A DNA stretch of 64,000 nt from NCBI GenBank assembly GCA_035222895.1, contig JAVYIG010005414.1, forward strand, positions 62,001 to 126,000. Reading direction: 5' to 3'. The stretch comes from Strongylocentrotus droebachiensis. Lineage: Eukaryota > Echinodermata > Echinoidea > Camarodonta > Strongylocentrotidae. Shown here one piece after another: positions 56,901-64,000 of this stretch. The notes under the pieces were generated by a model. That model worked only from the letters and a program-made list of their open reading frames with translations, was not told the DNA's origin and did not search any database. Numbering within the stretch: the stretch's first letter is position 1; every line of letters starts with the position of its first letter. Both the position numbers and the translations under genes were made by a program.

Positions 56901-59614
56901 TAGTAATACAAGTTGTATAGGAGTAGACTTTATTGGATAACCTGGTTAGCACAAGGCTAATCTGCACAGGGTCCATAAGGCTCATTAAAAAAAAAAAAAA
57001 CATGGCTAAAGTGACTAGTAATAGTGATTCGAGAAACCCGGTGCATTATTAAGGGAAAGGAAAACGGTACGAGCGAGAAATATAAATATAATACGTCAGG
57101 AGAAGAGCGAGAGGAAGGAAGGATGATAGAGAATGGTGTACAAGAAGGACAAACATATATTGATATTTTAACGATAGCCTTACATCTGCTCCTTCTAGAG
57201 CTGTGCACAGTACTGGCCTGATGCCGACTCGGCTCAGTTTGGATCCTATTCAGTTGCAACCTTATCAACATCATCTGATGGGGACATGACCATTCGTAAA
57301 CTCAAAGTTACCAGAAACTCCAAGGTATGTCTTATTTCATATATTTTCTTTACGATTATAGTAATTGTTGAAGGGCGGGGAATTTTAATGTGATACCCTT
57401 ATTTGAAATGATTTGTTTTTAACGGATCAAGAAATCTAATATTGTAATTAGCAAACCGCATTATGAATTTCAACCAGAACAGTTTCACCTACCGGACGAA
57501 CTACGGCTTGATGAATATAAATCATCTAGAGATCTGATCATTGTTATTATCACATTTATAAAGTTGAGTTTGTCATGCAAGAGCATTTAATATTGTGAAA
57601 GAAACTGTCTGTAGTTGAGCAACTGTTAAAAGAAGTTGAATATGTAGTACATAATACTGTAAAGTCTTGGAATGATCAACATCAAATCTGACTCAGTGCT
57701 GCTGTCTGCATACAGGACTTAGGGACTACACATGTGACATGAGAATTTGGTCCAAACTTTTCACTCTTTTTCTAATATGATAGGCATTTGAAAAGCAATC
57801 ATTTTCAGGGGTCATTTTTGTTATCTTTAATATTTCAAAGTTACATTGAAAAAATGGGAATCCTCACATGTTTTTAAAGTCTTTACCAGAACTCGACCTT
57901 CTCTTTAAACTACTATTTTGTTTTTGAAATATAGACAAATAACATTTGTGAGCGCAAAGCCAGTGTAACATCATTATCTATATCTGGTAGAATACAAAGA
58001 TAAGATGCAATGCAGTGACTAATTCGAATACGCCTTATACATCCATTTTCACTGATTGTTTGGTTTCGTTTTCTTTTAGACCAGTCACACCGTCACTCAT
58101 TACCAGTTCCATGGATGGCCTAAACATGGATCAGATCAACAATCAGGTGCTAGGTCTTTGATCAAGCTCATCCGTGCGGTCACAGGTTCCACTAACAACA
58201 AGACAGAATTCTCCATTCTTGTCCATTGTTTGTAAGTCTAGGATCTTTAATTTTGTAATGCTTTTTAAAGTCGATGGAAACAGGATCGGCCCATGAATTA
58301 AACAAATTGGGGTAAATTTCGTGCAATCAAGGCAATGATTTTAAAATCTTAAAACTCTTCTACAACGTTAAGCAACTGGGTGTAAGCCACAAATATGTTC
58401 AAACATTAAGCAAATAGCCTGTTTATAAATTTGATGAATTACCTCTTGAAGGAATATTTCCATTGGCAACACAAAAGCTTGTCAGGCCTTGTTAGACATA
58501 GCAGCAGTTGATGTATGCAAAGTGGGTTCCATCATAGAGATGCCATTTCGTAAAGCAGGTTAATTAAATAGTAAGAAACAAGGGGTTCTCAAGAGAAACA
58601 TGCAGAAATTGAAATGCTTTAGAAAACAGGTTCATTCGGTTACGAGAACTAATACTAAAAATGCAATTCATTTGATTCAAATCTGAAGAATAATTCCACC
58701 CAATAGTCACATGTTTATAGTGAACCTTGATTATTGTACTTTAAACTTATTTTCTTTTTGTTTCGATTTTAAGGAGTGGTGCTGGGCGAACAGGTGCATT
58801 TTGCACTGCTATGGAGTGCATCGCTCAGATAGCTGAGGGAGATTCCGTCGATATTTTCCAGACAGTCAAGATACTGCGAGCTGACAGGATGCAGTTCGTC
58901 CAAACTGAGGTATGAAAAGTTATTGGTATCTTTATCACACAGGTCAAATACCTCCCAGTACAATAAGTAAATAACATGAATTATGATGAAATATAATCTG
59001 TAATTGCGATATGTAAATATTCTTTATTTGTTGTGATATGGTATGCAGTGGTAGAAGTCAAGTCGAAATAGATATTTAAAATCCTTTGATCGGAGTCCAA
59101 AGAAATCTATGACTGTTTCTTATTTATTTTTTTACATGAAAGGAATACAGCCTCTGAATACTAAGACCTTAATTTAGTGCGAAAATGTATTCGTATATTT
59201 TCCTCCTTTTACAGTATCATCTTTATTCTACTCACTTTTGTTTTAATCCTAAATAAATCTTTATTTCTCCATCTCTATATGCCAATGAATATAAAGTAGT
59301 TAACAAATATAACCTTCCCATACAATTTTATATAGGAGGAATATGCTTTCATCTACGATGCCATCCGTGAATACCTGCACACTGAGAACTATGAGCAGCT
59401 TCCGTACCCGATAGAGGACCACACGTATGGCAATGTAGAGATCGACTATACACTAGACCCGGAAGAGAACCCGTATGAGGTCACAGATCCACATGAAGCA
59501 GGCGCCACCGCACTGCTGTATGGCAACGTAGAAACTGAGAGGAGCCAGGAAAGACCAAAGTCAAAGCCTCAACAACCCTACTCTGTATACGAGAACGTTG
59601 CATTTGAATCTTAA
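25424..59614 (+). CDS. Receptor-type protein tyrosine phosphatase with C-type lectin, Ig, Tie-like EGF and FN3 ectodomain
   Basis: Forty coding exons, all with GT/AG borders and matching phases, total 6018 nt (2005 residues). Exons: 25424-25502, 27219-27373, 28912-29012, 30141-30292, 32916-33055, 33729-33847, 34499-34632, 35298-35443, 35834-35952, 37250-37392, 38257-38399, 38797-38906, 39399-39529, 40145-40465, 40829-41110, 42007-42141, 42635-42784, 43065-43196, 43625-43795, 44448-44579, 45226-45552, 46253-46615, 48046-48193, 48543-48625, 48970-49223, 49746-49833, 50334-50410, 50911-50947, 51185-51282, 52066-52191, 52751-52899, 53445-53580, 54234-54383, 54786-54885, 55732-55796, 56477-56605, 57199-57324, 58080-58231, 58774-58909, 59336-59614. 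The start Met follows an in-frame TGA at 25388. It is a single-pass membrane enzyme that should remove phosphate from tyrosines through its first phosphatase domain; the ligand is unknown. The module list and membrane topology are read directly; the ligand-binding role is inference. No orthologue name is assigned because this mix of domains is not one I can match to a vertebrate gene. Confidence 0.88.
25634..26383. mobile_element. piggyBac-like MITE in intron 1
   Basis: Begins TTAACCCTATTTTAACTGGG and ends CCCAGTTAACATAGGGTTAA, giving inverted ends CCCTAtnTTAACTGGG flanked by TTAA at both sides. TTAA target sites and CCCT-type ends are the mark of piggyBac elements. About 750 bp, G runs near both ends, no transposase frame. 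Confidence 0.8.
26465..26640. repeat. Diverged dispersed repeat in intron 1
   Basis: GGTACGCATTTAATACACCT and the flanking GAGAGGGA resemble the end of the repeat at 32263-32520 (GGTACCCAATTTAACACCTG). A weak match, so the call is tentative. Confidence 0.35.
27881..28761. mobile_element. Long terminal-inverted-repeat element in intron 2
   Basis: Outer ends GCACAGTGGGCCAGGGAGGA (27881) and TCCTCCCTGGCCCACTGTGC (to 28761). The arms are nearly palindromic up to a centre near 28485: 28265-28452 pairs with 28519-28705, including CCGCGG flanking the centre. The left arm carries about 330 extra bases (about 27940-28265), probably a later insertion. No transposase frame. Class uncertain: foldback or long-arm MITE. 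Confidence 0.8.
29275..29458 (-). mobile_element. tRNA-derived SINE in intron 3
   Basis: On the minus strand the head reads GACTCAGGGGTAGAGC (A-box like) followed by GGGTTCGAAACC (B box at about 29395-29407). No matching acceptor stem is present, so it is a SINE head and not a tRNA gene. The body extends to lower coordinates without a clear end. Confidence 0.6.
29731..29795. repeat. G-rich tract, probable MITE fragment
   Basis: CCGATAATTCGCTCACTGGGGG followed by G runs resembles the inside of the hAT-like MITE at 45854-46077 (AAATCTCGCTCAGTGGGGG). Termini absent. Confidence 0.45.
30385..30620 (-). mobile_element. LINE 3'-end fragment in intron 4
   Basis: The minus strand encodes NPKRYPHILLNGNVHDK followed by RPRGRPAKRWTDCIKADC, the typical C-terminal end of a LINE reverse transcriptase ORF2 protein. 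It continues with WQAVVKWKPSYIPEMVWTA and a stop. One in-frame TAA interrupts it after KATRLT. Heavily 5'-truncated and dead. Confidence 0.75.
32263..32520 (+). repeat. Dispersed repeat with TATATAGCGCT motif in intron 4
   Basis: Starts with (AAT)n, then ATTTATATAGCGCTCTTACA, CACAGCGCTTTACA, and ends GGTACCCAATTTAACACCTG GGTGGAGAG. I know this pattern as a widespread repeat of marine invertebrate genomes; likely a SINE or other retroposed unit. Confidence 0.65.
32916..34632 (+). other. C-type lectin domain 2 (exons 5-7), EPN type
   Basis: Residues about 163-293, exons 32916-33055, 33729-33847 and 34499-34632, phases 1-0-2-1. It carries EPN (RGDEPNDFDSWGC), the motif of mannose/GlcNAc-type calcium lectins. 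The cysteine that normally pairs with the one in WGC is replaced (WYDQPSDRSFPYICE), while an extra Cys occurs in YFCFYFG. Sugar preference is inference from the motif; the missing disulfide makes folding uncertain. Confidence 0.85.
34229..34445. repeat. (GAT/AAT)n and (ACT)n microsatellite in intron 6
   Basis: Trinucleotide-rich tract directly before exon 7; open frames through it are artefacts. Confidence 0.8.
35298..37392 (+). other. C-type lectin domain 3 (exons 8-10), QPD type
   Basis: Residues about 294-429, exons 35298-35443, 35834-35952 and 37250-37392, phases 1-0-2-1. Four core cysteines (TYCQYHG, QDCATL, RSCND, FICER), a QPD motif (SNQPDNFNG) and GWDDRSC complete a canonical calcium and sugar site of galactose type. 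This is the most canonical of the four lectin copies. Confidence 0.88.
35988..36422. mobile_element. Palindromic MITE in intron 9
   Basis: Ends CTTTTCACACACAGCTAAAA and TTTTAGCTGTGTGTGAAAAG are exact inverted repeats. Sub-terminal motifs TTCACACA and TTTAAAC recur inside. About 435 bp, starting 35 bp after exon 9. No open frame. Confidence 0.85.
38257..39529 (+). other. C-type lectin domain 4 (exons 11-13)
   Basis: Residues about 430-557, exons 38257-38399, 38797-38906 and 39399-39529, phases 1-0-2-1. Four core cysteines (KYCQAQ, ERCVHQ, LPCTSY, FACEK) and YWFGLDDINQKGTIQWIDG. No EPN or QPD motif (FPAWSNGDATLF), so it probably does not bind sugar through calcium. Confidence 0.85.
38933..38962. 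repeat. (CA)n microsatellite beside the exon 12 donor
   Basis: About 13 CA units starting 27 bp downstream of exon 12. Confidence 0.85.
40145..41110 (+). other. Two Ig-like domains (exons 14-15)
   Basis: Exon 14 (40145-40465, residues about 558-664) has the cysteine pair of an Ig fold (FICQLG, FFECSAV). Exon 15 (40829-41110, residues about 665-758) has the shape of an Ig domain (SVSDAGVYVTYEDG) but lacks both cysteines. Both exons are phase 1 at each side. Two Ig domains directly before EGF modules match the order in Tie receptors. Confidence 0.75.
41437..41960. repeat. Mirror-arranged GGACAATTACCCCC minisatellite in intron 15
   Basis: Left part (about 41440-41700): about 15 degenerate copies of GACAATTACCCCC. 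Right part (about 41750-41960): the reverse complement, GGGGGTAATTGTCC, repeated. A central spacer with AAGGGAAAGTCCACACTGG separates them. The whole could fold into one large hairpin. Confidence 0.85.
42007..44579 (+). other. Five EGF-like modules, Tie-like (exons 16-20)
   Basis: Residues about 759-998; one module per exon (42007-42141, 42635-42784, 43065-43196, 43625-43795, 44448-44579), all phase 1-1. Module 1 has CYNGGVCHELSGTCICPPG. Module 2 has KFGWDCEFEC and CLPDPYGCNCLAGYTG, a motif I know from the EGF repeats of Tie1 and Tie2 (CLPDPYGCSC). Module 3 starts TCADGMFGADC. Tie receptors have three; modules 4 and 5 (YFGSNCTQKCNC, TCHCSGGAEDC) are extra and more divergent. Confidence 0.85.
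44740..44940. repeat. Probable dispersed repeat in intron 20
   Basis: The stretch with CCGTGTAGAGAAGAGTCACT, GTACATTAAGAACCC and a terminal AAGAAGAAGAA tail looks like a retroposed unit. No second copy is present in the window, so support is limited. Confidence 0.35.
45226..45552 (+). other. Third Ig-like domain (exon 21)
   Basis: Residues about 999-1107, phase 1-1. Cysteines in IFSCSFTA and IYCFIGV. It sits between the EGF modules and FN3, as in Tie. A 33-bp unit is duplicated inside (45372-45404 and 45405-45437), giving NSSDTSGPTLN and NSSDTSGLTLN, each with a potential N-glycosylation site. Confidence 0.72.
45854..46077. mobile_element. hAT-like MITE in intron 21 with 8-bp target duplication
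   Basis: Starts CAGGGGCGGATCCAGG, ends CCTTGGATCCGCGCCTG; flanked by ATTTATAC at 45846-45853 and 46078-46085. 224 bp with G runs and a T/A tract, no open frame of interest. Confidence 0.9.
46253..46615 (+). other. Fibronectin type III domain (exon 22)
   Basis: Residues about 1108-1228, phase 1-1. ALIGWRQWDPSSDTGEGPIV and GYKIYVR, then MYNVSGLEAGSTYSVQIAAI: the W, the Y-x-I-Y strand and the L-x2-G-x2-Y-x-V-x-I strand of FN3 are all present. Only one FN3 is seen, where Tie receptors have three. Confidence 0.88.
47330..47640 (+). repeat. Dispersed repeat family A (copy 2) in intron 22
   Basis: Shares TCTTTTTTCATAGAAAAATGG, TGGTTTGAGAGTTTTTTCAGGA and AGAGGGTAAGTACAGTA with 61654-61905, and its start with 893-940. 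The middle present in copies 1 and 3 is missing here. Confidence 0.75.
47660..47770 (+). repeat. Dispersed repeat family B (copy 2)
   Basis: ACCCTGATATTGAGTTGGTT and AAGCAGAAAAGTGAGAG align with 21745-21800. Confidence 0.6.
48046..48193 (+). other. Transmembrane segment (exon 23)
   Basis: Residues about 1229-1277. GGVLIILIIIIVVIIVF (about 1258-1274) is followed at once by KRRR, a stop-transfer signal that places the C-terminal side in the cytoplasm. Phase 1 in, phase 2 out. Confidence 0.92.
48543..49223 (+). other. Juxtamembrane region (exons 24-25)
   Basis: Residues about 1278-1390, exons 48543-48625 and 48970-49223. Polar, rich in Ser, Pro and Arg, low complexity; ends NRHTALFSEEFH, which leads into the phosphatase fold. 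Confidence 0.8.
49746..54383 (+). other. Membrane-proximal phosphatase domain D1 (exons 26-33), active type
   Basis: Residues about 1380-1677. Phosphotyrosine-recognition loop KNRYKNILPYDSARVKL, then SDYFNASYI, the WPD loop (TEWPDKGVP, Asp about 1549), the catalytic loop HCSAGVGRTG (Cys about 1581, Arg about 1587) and the Q loop VQTQEQY. All residues for Cys-based tyrosine dephosphorylation are present. Exon borders fall at the usual places of RPTP genes, splitting the catalytic loop between exons 31 and 32. Confidence 0.94.
53626..53760. mobile_element. Palindromic MITE 45 bp after the exon 32 donor
   Basis: Ends TGGCCCGAATTCACAAAGGAG and CTCCTTTGTGAATTTGGGCC plus A; inside, TTTGTCGACAAACC occurs twice. 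135 bp, nearly fully palindromic. Confidence 0.82.
54786..58909 (+). other. Membrane-distal phosphatase domain D2 (exons 34-39), probably inactive
   Basis: Residues about 1678-1913. KNRYGNNLP, HDYINASKM, CAQYWPDAD, then GWPKHGS, where Lys (about 1832) replaces the general acid Asp of the WPD loop. The catalytic loop is HCLSGAGRTG, keeping Cys (about 1867) and Arg (about 1873). The second Q of QTQ is E (VQTEEEY). Loss of the WPD Asp is a known reason for weak or absent activity in D2 domains, so a regulatory role is likely. Confidence 0.9.
56830..56905. repeat. (AGT)n microsatellite in intron 36
   Basis: Imperfect GTA/AGT trinucleotide tract. It is preceded by GGTGGCGCAGAAGGTAGGG, which may be part of an old SINE. 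Confidence 0.75.
59336..59614 (+). other. Last coding exon: end of D2 and tyrosine-rich tail
   Basis: Residues about 1914-2005 and TAA at 59612-59614. After EEYAFIYDAIREYLHT the tail has many tyrosines, including HTYGNVE (Tyr about 1944), LLYGNVE (about 1975) and VYENVAF (about 1998). Y-x-N is the binding motif of the Grb2 SH2 domain. RPTP-alpha is known to bind Grb2 through a single such tyrosine at its C-terminus, so the tail is likely a phosphorylation-dependent docking site; this is inference. Confidence 0.9.
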
Positions 59615-60461
59615 ATTCATATAGCTGTGTTGTTTGAATTATGGTCCTGAAATCTCTAGATGAAACTGTATTTTTATATATTTTGTTTGTGGAGTATTGT
59701 CTTTTAACCTTAGAAGATATAGGGAGATTACGGAAAAAATTATTATGGAGGTGTCGTGGTATAGGTGGTTGATTCACTTGATTATCAATCCAAGGGTTGA
59801 TGGTTCGAATCCCAGCCTGGGACTAACGGCCTATAGCGAGGTGCATTGTTTTTGGTGCATGGTCGAGTGAATGTTCTGAACTTATAAAGTACATGTAAAT
59901 TTAGTTTCGAAATATGTCTTAAGGACTGTAATTCATGTCTGTAATATGTACAATTTTGGTTTATCAATGAATGCTCCATGCCAATTAATCATTGGTGGAA
60001 AGTGAATAGTATCTAATATTTTGTATGCAATTTTCAAGATCAAATGCTTTCCTTAGATCATTGTTTGTCTTTGTTTATCCTGTCTGTCTGGTATTAATAG
60101 AGGTTATTTTCTGTCCATTGTTGAAATATTTAGATTCATTTACAAAAAATATTGAATATCAGTACTTTCTACACAAAAAAAAGGTTTGATTACCAACACT
60201 GTGTTGTTGTTTAAGACTCATGTAAATATTTAATATTAGCTAGTTTTTTTATGACTTAATGAATGTGAATTTGAAGTAAATAATTATGTTTGTTGAAGAA
60301 AATGATGATTAATACAAATTTTAATTTAAAATCTATGTATTTCAGTACACATTATCTACGAAGAAATTGTTTTGATACAACTATATGTATATATATTGCA
60401 AACTATTTTCTATTAATATGCGCGCTCACACAGGAATAGAGAGAAATGCATCAAAAATAAA
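59615..60461 (+). other. Likely 3' UTR with first AATAAA at 60456
   Basis: No open frame continues. The first AATAAA after the stop is at 60456-60461. No transcript evidence is available, so the true end is not certain. Confidence 0.35.
59749..59900 (+). mobile_element. tRNA-derived SINE in the 3' UTR
   Basis: TGGTATAGGTGG resembles an A box and GGTTCGAATCC at 59802-59812 is a near-perfect B box. The sequence before and after does not form a tRNA acceptor stem. The 3' end of the unit is not clear. Confidence 0.6.
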
Positions 60462-61379
60462 GTAAATCGTAATTGTGCAAATGTGTTCAAATTGACATGA
60501 TTTTGAAAGTGGTAAACGGCAAACGTACAAAATATAATACCGAAGTTCACATGATTTAACTGTGAACTGTATACTAAACAGAAGTAAATTTATTTGTTGT
60601 AATATTCATGTATGCAAAATGAAAAATGTGTTTTATGTAAAGCAAAGTGAATTTTATTTCATTGGTCTATACAGTTTTGTATACAATGTGGCAAACCAGT
60701 CGATAGAAAATGAGTTTGCTTTATCAAACAAGGAGAAAAGTCAGTTAGTATTGATAACTATATTTATGGTTATGACTAACGTAACTCCTTTGACTCGAAT
60801 TGAAAAGCTTATTATTGATTTACAACTTGTATACTAGATGTCTAAAAGCAGTCGATTATTATCATTTAAATTTTATCACGATGCAAATTTTTGAGGATTT
60901 AAAAACGTTTTCTGTATTTAAGCAAATTAGAGAGTAGGGGAAAGATTAGGAAGATATTATATTATCAAGATATATTTGTCAAGCGTTAATAGGTACAAGT
61001 AAAACAAGAAGCAAAGATCGAAAGGATATGAGATAGAAATAGACTAAGAAGAGGAAGTTTAAATATTGTGTTTAAAATGTATTTTTTTAATGTAGGAAGA
61101 AGAAAACTTTAGAGAAAATTACATGCATGTTAGGGTAATTGACATTGTGCGAGTTTCAAAATTTGTAGGCGAAAAGCAAACTAAAACTTTTAGTTAGAAA
61201 GTCATTTAACTGTTTAGAGTACAAACTTTCATTCTTTCCTTTGGAAGAAAGTGATATGTAATGTTATGAAATGGGGTGATGCAGCACTCCTAATTTGAAC
61301 ATAATTTATGTGCGCATTATGAAACAGTCATGCATATTCATTATGAAGCAACCATGCAGAAAGCACTCTTTAAAGGAGT

Positions 61380-61905
61380 TTAGTAACATTGTTCAGATGA
61401 AAGAGAATGGTGCTTTAATAGGTTGTGGCATCAATGCTAGATGTACAATTAAAGATAATCTGAAAGTTTGAGTAAAAACAGACCATTATTAATGATAAAA
61501 ATTGGGGAAAACTGATCTGATCGAATCCTTAATTCTCCCAACTATATTAATACAATTTAATTACATTTTAGGTGAAACCTAATCGTCTCAAAGCAAAGGA
61601 TTGGCTTTATATACCATTCCAAACATTTAAGTTTTGACAGATTTTTAACAGCCTGTCCAATGTCTTATTTTTATGGAAAAACGGTTGGGAAAATGTAAAA
61701 TGGTTGCGGGGAGAATTTACTGTTAGAGAGTGTCTCACAGTGACACCTTCAAAGAAAACCATTAATATCTTTGTGGTTTGAGAATTTTTTCAGGATTTTG
61801 TGCATGTTAGAGGGTAAGTACAGTAGAATGAATATAATATGTAACATTTCATACAATAATTATGCAATCTTTTCATCAACTTTCAACAATATTACTGAGT
61901 CACTT
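61380..61905 (+). repeat. Dispersed repeat family A (copy 3, fullest)
   Basis: The first part (61387-61560) aligns with 893-1062 and the second part (61654-61905) with 47380-47620, so this copy links the other two into one family. No open frame. Confidence 0.78.
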
Positions 61906-62939
61906 TAATACTCTTGGCACACAGAGAAGACCGGTATGATGTATTTAATGAGTTAGTAATACTATGCACACATTCAAACCCCATCCACTGCTGTATGTAA
62001 TGTACATGTGATAGTGGTATGTTGCACTTGACCACTAGCATGATGTTTTAGCTGCAAGAATAAACTCCTGAACCACAAGCAAAAATATGTGGAGCTTTTT
62101 AAATTCTGGACCCTCCTCATACATTTAGTAAAGTACAAACCCACTATTTTTTGGACAAAAATCTGTTCTATTTTTGAATTGCACTTATTAATGCGATATC
62201 TTTTTAAAGGGTGCAGGTTTGTGTAGAAATTCACACGACTTACTGATTTATTGTAAATAAAGAGCAAATTACATTACTATTTACATTAACAAACCACTAT
62301 AAAGGCTGACAGTTATTTCTAAATGCTGCATGGCAATGGCAGATGTATTTAAAAATGATTACATAACATGCACAAATTCACTAGCCTTTTGAAAATGCAT
62401 GTAAGTGAACTAAAAAAGTGTCCTATTTTTTTGCAAAGTATATATGCTGCTGGATACATTTTGTAGTAAAGGTTTATTTCCACGTGGAACAAGTAGTCTT
62501 GAATTTACACTTATCATGCTTGTAATTGTTAGAAATAAATGTATAGCTTACAATATAATGATTGTCCCGTTTGTTATTTTTCCCTTTGTACCACCAAGTA
62601 CATAATAACAGTATAATATCAAAAATAATCTCAGACAAAATGTCGTTTCATTTCCATTTCCATTTCATTTTCTTTATTCGCTTAAAATTCAAAAGAGCAT
62701 ATAAAAATGTAAGATGGCAAAATTAAGTTTAACATGATATTAAAAAAAATCTAAATATACATACAAACAGAGTAACATCGTCAGGGAGAGAAGCAAACAT
62801 TCCAGTGATATTTTTGCAATTTAATAAATTAAACAAATGTACTCTTTGAACAATCATCCCACCCTCGACCTCCTTTTCTCCCATGTCTCAATCATGAGTC
62901 AAGCGTCACCGTCCATGCCACTGCTCATAACTAATAAAT

Positions 62940-63300
62940 AACACACACACACATACACGCACACCCACATTCTCACATCAGGGCCTTTGTGGGGCACCTG
63001 ATTGTGGGGTATTTCTGTGCGTTCCAGATATACCTTGTGGTCCCCTACTAGTGGGGTATGTACAACCTGGCGATAACAACCCGGCGGTGTGCTTACGATG
63101 TTACCATAAAAAAGTGTGCAAGTTTTAGCACACGCTCACAAAATTTCATTTATGGGGTACCACTTCTAATGCCCCGCAGGGCATAGGACACCGAATATAC
63201 AGTCATTTGAAAAACTTTACTCTGTGGGGTCCTGAAAAAATACCCCACAAAGTAAAAATGCCTCACAAGGGGTATGTGAAGCGCACATAAAACCCCACAA
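62940..63300. repeat. Block rich in GGGGTA/TACCCC motifs
   Basis: TTGTGGGG and CCCCACAA recur in both orientations from 62989 to 63300, so the ends are partly inverted. It may be an old MITE; termini and target duplication are unclear. Confidence 0.4.
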
Positions 63301-63319
63301 GAATGCTAAGGTGAGAGCA

Positions 63320-63402
63320 CACATACACACACACGCACACACACACACACGCACACACACGCACACACACACATTAATACGCACACACACACATACACAG
63401 TT
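63320..63402. repeat. (CA)n microsatellite
   Basis: ACACACGCACACAC-type tract, interrupted by CATTAATACG. Confidence 0.88.
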
Positions 63403-64000
63403 TTTTTGGGGGAAAAGAGTGAGTTTTCTCCGATATGTATTGTTACAGATATTTAGCTATTCGTTTGCTTGTCTTGCCTTTGCATTTTTTGTTTTGGCTC
63501 TGTATAGATTATTAAGATAATAACAAACCAATATATATAACGTAAAACTACTAAAAAATAAATCGGTAACAAGGTGATTTCAATTTAATCATTACTTGAT
63601 TCTCCAGTTTATTACTTTGTACAAAATATTTCAAAATAATTCAATGCAAAGATAAAAAATGAAAAAAAGGAATAACACAGAGACAATTAATGTATCATGA
63701 AAAACCTATTTAGGCTTGGCAAGTTCATGCATTTATAAAATCTCATAGCACTCATAGCATAAAATGGCGTAAACAACACAAATACTATCTATATCAAGGG
63801 TTAGAGATATCACAAAATGTATTGCTGTTGGGGAAGGCAACTCGATCTCTAAAACTACTAATAAACAGGTAATTCATATCTGTTGAGTTTCCTTTCAAAG
63901 GTAATAGGAAGTTAGTTTCTCGTACTGAACGACGATAAAGTATTATTTCCACATTTCAAACACGGCGGATTAATTGGTTTTTGAAGATAATATAACATGA

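Noticed and set aside
25424-59614. A Tie-type receptor tyrosine kinase
   Set aside because: The ectodomain suggests it, but no kinase motifs (HRDL, DFG) occur; the cytoplasmic exons clearly encode two phosphatase domains.
59749-59822. A tRNA gene after the receptor stop codon
   Set aside because: B box is good but acceptor and D stems do not pair; SINE.

Overview
The window looks like animal nuclear DNA from a marine deuterostome, most likely an echinoderm such as a sea urchin. The evidence is AT-rich sequence, many small exons with GT/AG borders, long introns, and many short inverted-repeat elements of the type common in sea urchin DNA. The species call is inference; no mitochondrial or rRNA marker is present.

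Layout. Positions 1-5469 hold no recognisable gene: a one-ended hAT-type remnant, a 29-bp-scale tandem array, a long inverted repeat, a palindromic array and microsatellites. Positions 5470-20587 hold two nested LTR retroelements of the Ty3/Gypsy group. The outer element (plus strand, 5475-20582) is flanked by the 5-bp target duplication GTTGC. The inner element (minus strand, 5519-13705) lies inside the outer element's 5' LTR, has two 404-bp LTRs that read as identical, and carries gag, pol and an extra C2H2 zinc-finger ORF. Positions 20588-25423 are intergenic with several short transposons.

The main content is one host gene on the plus strand, 25424-59614. I could assemble 40 coding exons whose splice phases all agree, giving a predicted protein of 2005 residues. 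It is a receptor-type protein tyrosine phosphatase. In order it has a signal peptide, four C-type lectin domains, two Ig-like domains, five EGF-like modules, a third Ig-like domain, one fibronectin III domain, one membrane segment, an active-looking phosphatase domain (WPD and HCSAGVGRTG), a second phosphatase domain with WPK in place of WPD, and a tail with three Y-x-N-V motifs. The Ig-Ig-EGF-Ig-FN3 part resembles the ectodomain of Tie receptor tyrosine kinases, down to the CLPDPYGC motif in the second EGF, but here it is joined to lectin domains outside and phosphatase domains inside. This is the most interesting feature of the window.

The introns carry a piggyBac-like MITE, an hAT-like MITE with an 8-bp target duplication, a long-terminal-inverted-repeat element, other palindromic MITEs, a LINE 3' fragment, tRNA-derived SINEs and many microsatellites. 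Downstream (59615-64000) are the likely 3' UTR with a SINE, a dispersed repeat also present near position 900 and in an intron at 47 kb, and simple repeats. I see no second host gene.
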